A stretch of 48,950 nt of DNA from JAKFWF01 sp031429105 (GCA_031429105.1 JANOYV010000045.1:1-48950); one strand, 5' to 3'. Counted from the stretch's first letter, positions 1 through 7,641 are shown. Notes: generated by a model from the sequence alone, not told the origin. Translations and numbers: made by a program.

Positions 1-33
1 ATCAACGCGCGCACCGCCCTCGTTGATGCTTGT

Positions 34-63
34 CGTAGGTCCCGGCCTCCGCCGGGATGACGG
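34..63. repeat. Right arm of a palindromic extragenic repeat (family A), cut by window start
   Basis: The 30 bases match the right arm of the inverted repeat at 1164-1193 with only two differences, and the 12 bases before it (about 22-33) are also similar. It is therefore a second copy of family A whose left arm lies outside the window or is missing. Repeats of the form GTCCCGGCCTTCGCCGGGAT are, as I recall, scattered between genes in many alphaproteobacteria. Mobility is unknown. Confidence 0.7.
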
Positions 64-128
64 CACGGGGGATGAGAGATCGAACGTCGAAACGTAGTCC
101 GAGTAGGGCACGTTCAGGGGGGACCTAC

Positions 129-197
129 GGGGACAGTTACAGACTTTTACTAAACTACTCTAATTGCTCAAATTTCGTCAAATCGGCAACTGTCCCC
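129..197. repeat. 69-bp palindromic-ended element, copy 1
   Basis: The element starts with GGGGACAGTTAC and ends with GCAACTGTCCCC, an inverted repeat with one mismatch. Its interior is AT-rich. Copies of exactly the same length lie at 966-1034 and 1228-1296. This copy sits 31 bp beyond the stop codon of hicB. It contains no credible gene, so it is either a non-autonomous mobile element or a REP-like sequence. Confidence 0.75.
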
Positions 198-228
198 TTC
201 CCACTGCCCTCCACCACCGTCTGCAGGG

Positions 229-639
229 TCAACGCGCCTCTAAAATCTTGTCGCGGGCAGCACTCACGAGAAAGGCAGACCGCGTTAGACCGCGCCGTTT
301 GGCTTCGGCGTCGATCTGGTCAAGAAGCCCGGCATCGAGGGAAATGTTCGCCCGCACCGGCCTGCCCAGATCGACCAGCAACGGCACAAACACCGTGCCG
401 CCCCGATCTTCCAGGCCTGCGTCCATATCGCTGATCACTTGACCAAGATCGCGTGGTTCAGGCAACGCCTCGCCGTCCGCAATCATGTCGGCCGCGAAGG
501 CGCGCAATGCCATTGTAAGGTCATCAACGGCTTCGGCAGGTGTTGAGCCACCACCATGACATCCCGGAAAATCGGGAAGCCTGGCGCCCCACGCGCCGTC
601 TTTGCCGTCAACGATACCGACATATCGGTGCTTTGCCAT
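229..639 (-). CDS. hicB: HicB-family antitoxin of a type II toxin-antitoxin pair
   Basis: This is a 136-residue HicB-like antitoxin that should neutralise the adjacent HicA RNase and repress their shared promoter. Residues 1-65 have the HicB partial RNase-H-like fold pattern (YVGIVDGKDG, then LPDFPGCHGGGSTPAEAV). Residues about 95-136 look like a ribbon-helix-helix DNA-binding segment (ANISLDAGLLDQIDAEAKRR, then GLTRSAFLVSAA). I chose the ATG at 639 because a strong AAGGAGAG ribosome site lies just upstream; the in-frame TTG at 654 would put that site inside the gene. It lies 27 bp downstream of hicA in the same transcript. The family call is firm; activity is inferred. Confidence 0.9.
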   Translation of the reverse strand: MAKHRYVGIVDGKDGAWGARLPDFPGCHGGGSTPAEAVDDLTMALRAFAADMIADGEALPEPRDLGQVISDMDAGLEDRGGTVFVPLLVDLGRPVRANISLDAGLLDQIDAEAKRRGLTRSAFLVSAARDKILEAR

Positions 640-669
640 GTCACTCTCCTTCAAAGTCGCTCTCCTTCA
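640..669 (-). promoter_or_regulatory. Tandemly duplicated ribosome binding site before hicB
   Basis: Read on the minus strand, TTTGAAGGAGAGCGAC is followed directly by TTTGAAGGAGAGTGAC and then the hicB ATG. The first copy overlaps the hicA stop codon. Two identical AAGGAGAG sites in tandem could raise antitoxin translation over toxin translation; that effect is inference, the duplication is visible. Confidence 0.7.
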
Positions 670-858
670 AATCCAACCAGCCGCCTTGGCAATCGACCGC
701 GCCACGCCGGGCGATACCTCTCGATGCCGAGGAACAACAATCCGGCCACGCTTGATCGGGTGCTTGAAAATGTCGTGATTACCGCCGCCTTTATTGATCC
801 AGCCTTCCCGTTCAAGTCGGGCTACGACCTTGCGGGTGTTGGTCTCGAACTCAGCCAT
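667..858 (-). CDS. hicA: HicA-family mRNA interferase toxin
   Basis: This is a 63-residue HicA toxin, a small double-stranded-RNA-binding-like fold that cleaves mRNA. The typical core is present: GGGNHDIFKHP with the predicted catalytic His28, followed by IVVPRHREVSPGVARSIAKAAG. Length matches the family (about 60-80 residues). The reading frame extends upstream to 936 but the extension is Cys-rich and crosses the promoter, so the ATG at 858, preceded by GGAGCGCC, is preferred. Toxin-first order with hicB downstream is normal for hicAB. The pair lies between repeat elements, consistent with an accessory insertion. Confidence 0.92.
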   Translation of the reverse strand: MAEFETNTRKVVARLEREGWINKGGGNHDIFKHPIKRGRIVVPRHREVSPGVARSIAKAAGWI

Positions 859-878
859 TGGCGCTCCATTTGCGTAAA

Positions 879-907
879 TATATACACATAAATACGTTGC
901 AACGCAA
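879..907 (-). promoter_or_regulatory. Candidate hicAB promoter with overlapping palindrome
   Basis: On the minus strand TTGCGT (902-907) and TATATA (879-884) are separated by exactly 17 bases, a good sigma-70 arrangement, and the hicA ATG follows about 20 bases later. A 10-bp perfect palindrome CGTTGCAACG (895-904) overlaps the -35 and spacer and is a plausible operator for the HicAB complex. Confidence 0.6.
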
Positions 908-965
908 CACGACGTGACACAAATGAATGCGCCCACACCCTTGAGTTGAATCTAAGTGGATCTAC

Positions 966-1034
966 GAGGACAAGTACCGATTAGGGACAGCACCTTGTAG
1001 ATCTTAAAAATTCGTCGGATCGGTAACTGTCCCC
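966..1034. repeat. 69-bp palindromic-ended element, copy 2
   Basis: Ends are GAGGACAAGTACCGATT and GGATCGGTAACTGTCCCC, imperfect inverted repeats. Length is 69 bp, identical to copies 1 and 3. A partial internal repeat of the terminal motif (GGGACAG) occurs near base 18. It abuts the family A inverted repeat that begins at 1044. Confidence 0.75.
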
Positions 1035-1043
1035 TCCCCACAG

Positions 1044-1193
1044 CCGTCATCCCGACGAAGGTCGGGACCCACGGCAACGCTGCGCATGACCGGTTTTGCG
1101 ATTGAAATGAACGCGTGCAGCGGCCTGCGAACTTCCGCCCGCTCCGCGCCTGTTGACACTTGTCGTGGGTCCCGGCCTTCGCCGGGATGACGG
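1044..1193. repeat. Family A inverted repeat, complete copy
   Basis: Arms at 1044-1073 (CCGTCATCCCGACGAAGGTC...) and 1164-1193 (...CCTTCGCCGGGATGACGG) are about 30 bp each with two mismatches, separated by 90 bp. Each arm is itself palindromic around GAAGG/CCTTC. This is typical of extragenic palindromic repeats in alphaproteobacteria. Confidence 0.8.
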
Positions 1194-1227
1194 AGCTTAT
1201 GCAGCGTGGCAAGTAGCCGGGATGCAC

Positions 1228-1296
1228 GGGGGCAGCTGCCGATTTTGGCTTACTTGTTCTGATTATTTAAGCTTCTTGGGGTCGGTGCTTGTCCCC
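1228..1296. repeat. 69-bp palindromic-ended element, copy 3
   Basis: It begins GGGGGCAGCTGCCGATT and ends GTCGGTGCTTGTCCCC, the most diverged of the three copies, but its length is again exactly 69 bp. It lies 34 bp beyond the family A repeat and about 220 bp before the FkbM methyltransferase start. Confidence 0.65.
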
Positions 1297-1517
1297 ATGA
1301 GTTCGCAACGGAGCGTTCAAGGAGCGCTTGATCGCGAAGGGTGAGTTGCATCGGCAAAAACAAATTTCCAAACCTGACCACTTGCAATGTCCGTCGACGA
1401 CACAATCTCCGGATGCGCGATGGCGCCGCTCAACACTGGTCGTTTTCCCGTCACGTTGCCAGCTTATCGGCTAATGACTGCAATGCTCACATCAACCTTC
1501 AAGGCCGGTCACTCCCC

Positions 1518-2237
1518 ATGCGCATCCTTTCGCCGATCCCCGTCACCATCGACTGCCCACCGCAAATGGAGTCAGCCGTCCGCTATGTGCTCGAGGGCGA
1601 GTACGAGAGCCACCACGATGGCGTCGGCCTGACCATCCTCGACATCGGCGGCAACGTCGGCTCGTTCGCGCTGTGGGCGGAGCTACGCTGGCCTGGCAGT
1701 ACCATCAACAGTTATGAGCCCAACCCCGGTACGTTCGCGTTTTTCAAGCGCAACACCGCTGGACACCCGAACATCACCGGACACAACGCGGCGCTGTTCC
1801 CCGGCGTCAAAGCGCGCGAGCCGTTCTTCAGCCGCTACGATGGCGACGGCGAAGCTGGCCTTGCCTCTTACGCGACCGATACCTTTCGCGCAGGCGTCGT
1901 GAAACCGGCGTTCGAGGTCGATGTGGTCGACCCGGTGACCTTAGCCTCGGCCGATATCGTCAAAATCGATATCGAAGGCGGCGAGGCCGACGTTCTGGCC
2001 CATCTTGATTTGAGCAAAACCGCGCTTGTCCTGCTCGAATTTCAGAACCGCAAAAACCGCCACCTGATGCAGGCGACACTCGCTGCCGCCAACTTCGAGA
2101 TGGTTGTCGACGATGAATGCCCGTGGGACCCGATCCTCGACTATCTCGACTATCGCGCCGACCTGAATGGCGATATCTACGGGCGGATGTTTTATCGCCG
2201 CCGGGGCCAAACGCGGCTGCACTACCATCCCGTTTGA
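1518..2237 (+). CDS. FkbM-family methyltransferase
   Basis: This 239-residue protein is a class I SAM-dependent methyltransferase of the FkbM type, a family that O-methylates sugars, glycans or small molecules. The SAM-binding motif I is ILDIGGNVGSFA (residues 40-51), with the motif II acidic residue in SYEPNP (about 65-70) and a later VKIDIEGGEADVL motif typical of FkbM. I chose the ATG at 1518, which starts just before the conserved domain; the frame is open back to a GTG at 1341, but that extension is low-complexity and unlike the family. The substrate is unknown. It lies beside repeats and upstream of a transporter gene, 17 bp apart. Confidence 0.85.
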   Translation: MRILSPIPVTIDCPPQMESAVRYVLEGEYESHHDGVGLTILDIGGNVGSFALWAELRWPGSTINSYEPNPGTFAFFKRNTAGHPNITGHNAALFPGVKAREPFFSRYDGDGEAGLASYATDTFRAGVVKPAFEVDVVDPVTLASADIVKIDIEGGEADVLAHLDLSKTALVLLEFQNRKNRHLMQATLAAANFEMVVDDECPWDPILDYLDYRADLNGDIYGRMFYRRRGQTRLHYHPV

Positions 2238-2254
2238 GGGTCTAGGATCGAACG

Positions 2255-3598
2255 ATGAGCACGCAGCCGACCAACATGCCGAGCATCGGCACGCGCCTCA
2301 TCGAGCGCCTACGTTCAGCTGTGCTGCTCGAACCCGGCGAACTGCGCCCGCTGATCATCTCGGCTGTCTACTTCTTCTGCATCCTCGCTGCCTACTACAT
2401 CGTGCGACCGATCCGTGAAGAGATGGGCGTGAAGGTGGGCCGCGACGGTCTGCAGACGTTGTTCACCGTCGTGTTCTTCGTAATGGTGGCAGCCGTTCCG
2501 GCATTCGGTTGGGTGGCAACGAAGTTTCAGCGCGCCGCCGTTGTGCCAATCGTCTACGCCTTTTTTATCCTGAACTTGATGGCCTTTTGGGCAGCATTCT
2601 CTGCCGGCATCGGGGAAAAGTGGCTCGCTGGTGCTTTCTTCGTCTGGGTCAGCGTCTTCAACCTGTTCATCATTTCGCTATTCTGGAGTTTGATGTCAGA
2701 CCTGTGGTCGAGTGGGCAGGCCAAGCGCCTCTACGGCGCGATTGCAGCTGGCGGAACTGCTGGCGCGTTTTGCGGACCACTGTTGACGCAAACGCTCGTC
2801 AAGTCGATGGGTGCGACCAACCTGCTACTCGTATCGGTTGCGCTGCTGATCGGCGCGCTGGCCTGCGTCAGCGCACTTCGCGGCGCCGAGCGCCAAGGCG
2901 ACCAGGCGGGTAAGCCAACGCCGCCGAAACTTGCCGACATCGTTGCCGGCGCCACCAACGTCTGGCGATCACCGTATCTGTTTCAGATCGCCCTCGTCGT
3001 GCTTTTGGCAAACCTGATCTCAACCTATTTCTACTTTGAGCAAAACCGGATCGTCGGAGAAACAATTGCCGACCCGGCAGCCCGCGTCCAGCTGTTCGCG
3101 CGCATCGATCTTGCCGTCAGCGTCTTGACGATCCTGGCGCAGATTTTCATCACCGGATCGATGATCACACGGCTGGGGCTCGGATGGACGGCAGCCGCAT
3201 TGCCTTTGACCGTAATCGTCGGCCTGTTGGTCATCGCGATATCGCCAACTTTGATCGTGATCATCAGCGTCGTCGTGATTGAACGTGCGGTGGCGTTTGC
3301 CTTCGCTAATCCGGCATTCAAAGTGCTCTATACGGTGGTCGCACCCGACGACAAGTATAAGGCGCAGAACTTCGTCGATACCGTCGTTTATCGGGGTGGA
3401 GATGCGGCGAGCGGTTGGTTGTTCAATGGCGTTGCAAAGCAAGCCGGTTGGTCGATGCCGACGGTGGCTTTGTTGACATTGCCGCTGGCCGTCTGGTGGC
3501 TGTGGCTATCGCTCAAGCTTGGTCGCGAGCAAACTGAGCTGGCAAGGACACAAGATGCCACCAAAGCAATGGAGCCGCGCGCTGCTGCGGCACACTAA
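2255..3598 (+). CDS. NTT/Npt-type nucleotide (ATP/ADP-like) transporter family protein
   Basis: This is a 447-residue polytopic membrane protein with about 12 hydrophobic segments. The N-terminal sequence LAAYYIVRPIREEMGV, followed by an FTVVFFVMVAAVPAFGW segment, is characteristic of the bacterial relatives of the ATP/ADP translocases (NTP/NDP exchange transporters, MFS fold). In intracellular bacteria these exchange host ATP; in free-living alphaproteobacteria their substrate is not established, so I do not assign one. ATG at 2255 is preceded by AGGATCG. It probably shares a transcript with the FkbM gene. A shadow frame of the next gene overlaps its 3' end, but the true next start lies 76 bp downstream. 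Confidence 0.8.
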   Translation: MSTQPTNMPSIGTRLIERLRSAVLLEPGELRPLIISAVYFFCILAAYYIVRPIREEMGVKVGRDGLQTLFTVVFFVMVAAVPAFGWVATKFQRAAVVPIVYAFFILNLMAFWAAFSAGIGEKWLAGAFFVWVSVFNLFIISLFWSLMSDLWSSGQAKRLYGAIAAGGTAGAFCGPLLTQTLVKSMGATNLLLVSVALLIGALACVSALRGAERQGDQAGKPTPPKLADIVAGATNVWRSPYLFQIALVVLLANLISTYFYFEQNRIVGETIADPAARVQLFARIDLAVSVLTILAQIFITGSMITRLGLGWTAAALPLTVIVGLLVIAISPTLIVIISVVVIERAVAFAFANPAFKVLYTVVAPDDKYKAQNFVDTVVYRGGDAASGWLFNGVAKQAGWSMPTVALLTLPLAVWWLWLSLKLGREQTELARTQDATKAMEPRAAAAH

Positions 3599-3674
3599 AG
3601 TTTGCCGAGGTTCATGCGAATATGATAGCGGCGTTATCGTGATTGATCGCCATTGGAAAGTCTGGGTTGGGCCG

Positions 3675-4790
3675 ATGCAGCACCTTCGACAATTCATAGC
3701 AGGCATTGCCATCGCCGCAGGCACGCTTGCGAGCCCGGCCAATGCTGGCCCAACGCTATTATTCGACGCCAACGACGGCGCCGTGCTGTATGCCGAAGAC
3801 GCCGACGTGCTGTGGCATCCCGCCTCGCTCACCAAGATCATGACCGCCTATCTGACGTTCGAAGCGATCAAGGCCGGCAAAATTACACTCGAAACGAAGA
3901 TTACAACTAGCGAAGCCGCTAACGCCCAACCGCCGAGCAAAGTTGGCCTGCCGGTCGGTGGCAGCATGACCGTCGATCTGGCCTTGAAGGCCCTGATCAT
4001 CAAGTCGGCGAACGACGTTGCCGTGATGCTCGCCGAAGCGGTTGGTGGCACCGAGCCTGAATTCATCGGGCGCATGAATGCAACCTCCAAGCGGCTTGGC
4101 ATGTCGCGCACCGTGTTCGTCAATCCGAACGGTCTACCAGCGCCAGAGCAAGTGACAACCGCACGCGATCTGGCAAAGCTATCCCGCGCCGTGCTGAAGG
4201 ATTTTCCCGAATACGCAGCCCTCTGGTCGATGGCTGACATGCGCATTGGCCGTCGTCGCCTTGGCACCCACAACGGTCTGCTCAAGACCTACGAAGGTGC
4301 CGATGGCCTCAAAACCGGCTTCACCTGTGACAGCGGCTATAATGTCGTCGCCAGCGCCACCCGCGATGGTCGCAAACTGATGGCCATCGTGCTCGGCGAA
4401 AGCTCTGGGCGTGATCGCACCATACGCGCGCAAAGCCTACTCGAGCACGGCTTCCAGACGCGGGAGTGGAAGGGCCTGTTTCAAAAGACCGCGAGCCTCG
4501 AGTCGATGCCCATGGAGTCCAGTGACAAAGGTGTGACCAGTGTGCGGCAGTCGGTTGTCACTTGGAGTTGCGGGGGCCGGGCACGAGTCCGCACGGTATC
4601 TGCAAAAGCCAAAGTCGCGAAAGCCAAGGCCAAATCGGCAGCGGCTGTTGCCGCGACAGTTGCTACGCCAGCGCCGGTCGCTGTCCAGGCGGGGGTCGCC
4701 ACTATTCCAGTGCGACCGAAGCCGAAGGTTGCAGTACCACCGACAGCGGCCGCTACCCCCCGGCAAAGCCGCAATGAGCGGTTAGACTAA
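3675..4790 (+). CDS. dacF: D-alanyl-D-alanine carboxypeptidase (low-molecular-weight PBP)
   Basis: This is a periplasmic serine D,D-carboxypeptidase that trims the terminal D-Ala from peptidoglycan stem peptides. All three penicillin-binding motifs are present: SLTK (51-54), SAN (111-113) and KTG (213-215). A signal peptide spans residues 1-24 (cleavage after SPANA). After the catalytic domain there is a low-complexity Ala/Lys/Pro tail (about 300-371) in place of the usual C-terminal amphipathic anchor, probably lying in the cell wall space. The start at 3675 was chosen because it opens the signal peptide; the frame is open back to 3519 without a signal-like sequence. The dacF symbol is by family only. 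Confidence 0.9.
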   Translation: MQHLRQFIAGIAIAAGTLASPANAGPTLLFDANDGAVLYAEDADVLWHPASLTKIMTAYLTFEAIKAGKITLETKITTSEAANAQPPSKVGLPVGGSMTVDLALKALIIKSANDVAVMLAEAVGGTEPEFIGRMNATSKRLGMSRTVFVNPNGLPAPEQVTTARDLAKLSRAVLKDFPEYAALWSMADMRIGRRRLGTHNGLLKTYEGADGLKTGFTCDSGYNVVASATRDGRKLMAIVLGESSGRDRTIRAQSLLEHGFQTREWKGLFQKTASLESMPMESSDKGVTSVRQSVVTWSCGGRARVRTVSAKAKVAKAKAKSAAAVAATVATPAPVAVQAGVATIPVRPKPKVAVPPTAAATPRQSRNERLD

Positions 4791-5087
4791 CAAATCCAGC
4801 GGCTTAAGGTTGCGCACCGGACATCCTTGCGTCTGCGCATCATCGGCATCAGGCGCCATGTAGGGCTGGGCTGGCATAATGCTCATGCTTGGCGGCGGCG
4901 TCAGGGGACGCTGGGATGCTATCGGAGCGTGTGGCAGCACTTCCACGGTCTGATTGGAGCCAGTCGGTTGATCCAACGAACCAGCCGACGTCGCCACCGT
5001 ATCAGAAATTGACCCAGCCAAGTAAATCACAGCGACCATCACTGCCGCCAGCCGCTGTGATATCGGACGATTACGCTGAGGTTGCAT
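4782..5087 (-). CDS. Small putative exported or membrane-anchored protein, unknown
   Basis: This is a 101-residue frame, not recognised. It has a basic start (MQPQRNRPISQRL), one hydrophobic stretch (residues about 13-30) and then a Pro/Ser/Thr-rich segment, so it could be exported or anchored with the rest in the periplasm. The start has a GGAG site, which itself lies in a 15-bp palindrome. Its 3' end overlaps the end of the carboxypeptidase gene convergently by 9 bp. The coding call rests on the signal-like start and ribosome site only. Confidence 0.5.
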   Translation of the reverse strand: MQPQRNRPISQRLAAVMVAVIYLAGSISDTVATSAGSLDQPTGSNQTVEVLPHAPIASQRPLTPPPSMSIMPAQPYMAPDADDAQTQGCPVRNLKPLDLLV

Positions 5088-5100
5088 GGAGCTGCTCCAT
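5086..5100. repeat. Palindrome over the start site of the small exported-protein gene
   Basis: ATGGAGC-T-GCTCCAT has perfect 7-bp arms. It contains both the GGAG ribosome site and part of the ATG of the minus-strand gene ending at 4782. In the mRNA it could fold and mask initiation; that is inference. Confidence 0.5.
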
Positions 5101-5253
5101 TTGCGGTCAATGTGTCTAACGTCCGGGACCTAGCGAGTCAGTTCATCCACCATCTGTACCAAAATGGAGCGGAATTGAATATGCCTCTTGCCAAAGTCAG
5201 CTTGGCGTTAAAATTGCTCAGGCAAGGGGCAATCGATTTCCCCACCCGTAAAG

Positions 5254-5505
5254 ATGATCAGGACAAAAGCGATGCCGCCGCATACTGCCCTCAGTTGGCA
5301 CCCCGATGAGGATGTGACACCAAGTCCCAAGGACGTGGAGACGATGGCGTGCGTGCTCGAAGGTCGCCATGGCCTGCATGCCGCTGAAGTTGCTGACTTT
5401 TTTGCAAGCCTGCATGGTCAAAACAATGATGCGGGTCGAACCTGGGCCTGGGCCGGCGTTGCGGAAGTCGTGCGCCACCGCGAACGGCTGCGTTTGGAAC
5501 GCTGA
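5254..5505 (+). CDS. Small conserved-looking hypothetical protein
   Basis: This is an 83-residue soluble frame, without a function I can name. The C-terminal half (GRHGLHAAEVADFF, then GRTWAWAGVAEVVRHRERLR) is helical and charged and resembles short uncharacterised alphaproteobacterial proteins I have seen, so I favour a real gene. In-frame alternative starts exist at 5272 and 5344. It lies 76 bp upstream of the flippase on the same strand. No transmembrane segment or signal peptide is seen. Confidence 0.5.
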   Translation: MIRTKAMPPHTALSWHPDEDVTPSPKDVETMACVLEGRHGLHAAEVADFFASLHGQNNDAGRTWAWAGVAEVVRHRERLRLER

Positions 5506-5581
5506 TCGTCTTGGCACGCCGTATGAATGGTCTAGGGTGAACCGTCCTCGACCGTCCGAATATCTCGGGATTTGTTACGAA

Positions 5582-6976
5582 ATGAACGTCCGCACGCCAA
5601 CTTTTAACAGCCCGCCGGTGGCTCCAAGCACCACGCTGAGTGATGCCGTCGGCACAGTGCGCGGCATCCTTGCCGGCCGGACCGAGCGCACAAGCGTCCA
5701 ACGCAACGCCGTAATCGCCTTCTCGGTGCGCATGGCGAGCGCTGGCATTCTCTATTTGTCGCAAATCATCATGGCCCGCTGGATGGGCGGTTTCGAATAC
5801 GGAATTTACGTCTCGGTTTGGACTTGGGTGCTGGTGTTGGGTGGCTTGTCGCATCTCGGTCTCAACATGGCGATGATCCGCTTGCTTCCCGAATACAAGG
5901 AGCAGGGTCGCCTTGATCTGCATCGCGGACTGGTGCGTGGCGGACGCCTCATCGCGTTCGGCCTTGGAACACTGGTCGCGCTGATCGCCTTGGCAACAAT
6001 CTATCTGCTGGGCTCACGCATCGACGGCCCGTACATCCTGCCGTTCTACATCGCGATCGCGTGCATCCCAATGTATGCACTGACTGACGTCCAGGACGGC
6101 ATCGGTCGTGGCAAAGCCTGGATCTCGATCGCGCTGCTTCCACCTTACGTTTTGCGTCCGCTGCTGCTGCTCGCGGGCATGATCGCGGCGCACGAATTTG
6201 GCCTGCCGATGTGCGCTCAAACTGCAGCCAGTGCTGCCATCGTTGCGACCTGGACGACTGCGCTTTTGCAGCTTTTGGTGATCAACCGTCGCCTCAGCAC
6301 CGATTTGGCGGAGGGACCGCGCGCCTACGATTTTAGCGGCTGGCTCCAAACGTCGCTACCGCTGCTCGTCATTGGCGGCTGCGAAATCGTCATGCAAACA
6401 GCCGATGTGCTGATCGTCTCGCGCTACATGACCCCGACCGACGTTGGCATTTACTTTGCCGCCGCAAAGACCATGAGCCTCGTGATGTTCGTGCACTATG
6501 CCGTTGGCAGTGCTGCGGCCAATCGGTTCGCGACACTTGATGCACGCGGCGACAAAGCGATGTTACAGCCGCTCGTGACTGATGCCGTCCGGTGGACGTT
6601 CTGGCCGTCGCTGGCGGCCGCCGTGACATTGCTTGCACTCGGCTGGCCGCTGCTCTGGTTGTTCGGCCCAGCATTCACCGCTGGTTATCCCGTGATGTTC
6701 ATCCTGGTCCTTGGCTTCTTGTTCCGGGCCGCGATGGGACCATCGGAATTCATCCTCAACATGATGGGCCAGCAGAAACTGTGCGCGGCAATCTTGGCCG
6801 TCACTGCTGCCCTCAACATAAGCCTCAACTTCGCACTGATCCCACACTTCGGATTGATCGGTGCGGCGTGCGCGACGGCAATTGCACTGGTGTTTGCCGC
6901 CAGCATGAACAACCTCGTCGCCCGCCAACGTCTGGGATTGCGCCTGTCGATCCTGGCCAATCTCGGTCGGGGCTAA
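5582..6976 (+). CDS. Wzx-like oligosaccharide flippase (MATE/MOP superfamily)
   Basis: This is a 464-residue integral membrane protein with 12-14 hydrophobic segments, of the polysaccharide-biosynthesis flippase family that moves lipid-linked glycans across the inner membrane. The start of the fold is typical (SQIIMARWMGGFEYGIYVSV, then LGLNMAMIRLLPEY), as is the late FGLIGAACATAIAL segment. About 55 N-terminal residues before the first membrane helix are polar. ATG 5582 is used; the frame is open upstream but the extension is not membrane-protein-like. No glycosyltransferase or polymerase genes accompany it here, so the substrate is unknown. Its end faces the isomerase gene, 22 bp away, without a visible terminator. 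Confidence 0.88.
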   Translation: MNVRTPTFNSPPVAPSTTLSDAVGTVRGILAGRTERTSVQRNAVIAFSVRMASAGILYLSQIIMARWMGGFEYGIYVSVWTWVLVLGGLSHLGLNMAMIRLLPEYKEQGRLDLHRGLVRGGRLIAFGLGTLVALIALATIYLLGSRIDGPYILPFYIAIACIPMYALTDVQDGIGRGKAWISIALLPPYVLRPLLLLAGMIAAHEFGLPMCAQTAASAAIVATWTTALLQLLVINRRLSTDLAEGPRAYDFSGWLQTSLPLLVIGGCEIVMQTADVLIVSRYMTPTDVGIYFAAAKTMSLVMFVHYAVGSAAANRFATLDARGDKAMLQPLVTDAVRWTFWPSLAAAVTLLALGWPLLWLFGPAFTAGYPVMFILVLGFLFRAAMGPSEFILNMMGQQKLCAAILAVTAALNISLNFALIPHFGLIGAACATAIALVFAASMNNLVARQRLGLRLSILANLGRG

Positions 6977-6998
6977 TCTCTCCTATGCCAGCGCCTGA

Positions 6999-7592
6999 TC
7001 AAGCCAACGCTCGGTCAAGGAAATCGAGCCGATCTTGTCCCCAGAAGAATTCACCTGACGGCAGCATGTAGGTTGGCGCACCGAACACACCGCGTGCCAA
7101 CGCTTCGGTCGTAAATCCATCGTGCATGGCATCAAGTTCGGCATCACTTGGACCACCCGCAAGCTTTGACAGATCAAGCCCAGCGCGTTTTGCTGCGGCT
7201 TCAAGCACGGTTGTATCCGCGAAATTTTGCTCCATCTCCCATTGCGCGCAACTGATCTCGGAAGACAGCCGCACGGCATCGAGACCGGCAAGTTTGGCGC
7301 GCAACACCATCCGGGTGGCTGCCCCCTCGTCGGCTGGGAAGAACTTCGGCTCGAGTGTCAGCGGCCGATCCCGAAACGCCTTCCAACGCTTCAATTCCAT
7401 CATCCGATAGTTGCGTCGCGCAGGTGCACGCTTGGCGAGCGGCAGGCCGCCGGTTTGCTCGAAGATCGGACCAAATTTTGCTGGCTTGATATTGATCGCA
7501 GCCCCGCGCGCCTTGGCGATCTCCATGAAGCGGCGACTACCGAGATACGCCCAGGGCGAGTTCAGTGTCAGATAGTAATCGATGGTCGTCAT
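6999..7592 (-). CDS. 2-hydroxychromene-2-carboxylate isomerase-like protein (DsbA-fold)
   Basis: This is a 197-residue protein of the kappa-class GST/DsbA-like isomerase family (NahD type). Diagnostic features are the N-terminal YYLTLNSPWAYLG, with the active-site Ser in SPW, and the cis-Pro loop VFGAPTYMLPSGEFFWGQDR near residues 168-187. Family members isomerise hydroxychromene carboxylate in naphthalene-type catabolism or act as glutathione-dependent isomerases. No other aromatic-degradation genes are adjacent, so the physiological substrate is uncertain. It follows the 3-hydroxyisobutyrate dehydrogenase-like gene only in position: that gene ends 49 bp upstream on the same strand, so the two may be cotranscribed. 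Confidence 0.85.
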   Translation of the reverse strand: MTTIDYYLTLNSPWAYLGSRRFMEIAKARGAAINIKPAKFGPIFEQTGGLPLAKRAPARRNYRMMELKRWKAFRDRPLTLEPKFFPADEGAATRMVLRAKLAGLDAVRLSSEISCAQWEMEQNFADTTVLEAAAKRAGLDLSKLAGGPSDAELDAMHDGFTTEALARGVFGAPTYMLPSGEFFWGQDRLDFLDRALA

Positions 7593-7641
7593 AGGTGATG
7601 CCCTTTCGCAAATGTTGCAATGCTGCCGGACGCGAATTGGA

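Larger units (their letters stand above)
859..1517. other. Repeat-rich intergenic region between hicA and the FkbM gene
   Basis: This 659-bp stretch holds the hicAB promoter, two of the 69-bp elements (966-1034 and 1228-1296) and a family A inverted repeat (1044-1193). Open frames here, including one encoding VIPAKAGTH, are translations of the repeats and are not credible genes. From 1297 to 1517 there is only a possible N-terminal extension of the methyltransferase frame, back to a GTG at 1341. Confidence 0.7.

Noticed and set aside
952..1227. 91-residue frame containing VIPAKAGTH
   Set aside because: It is the translation of the family A repeat and the adjacent 69-bp element; such peptides are a known artefact of these repeats.
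3519..3674. Longer start for the D,D-carboxypeptidase
   Set aside because: It would overlap the transporter gene and bury the signal peptide; ATG 3675 opens directly on the signal sequence.
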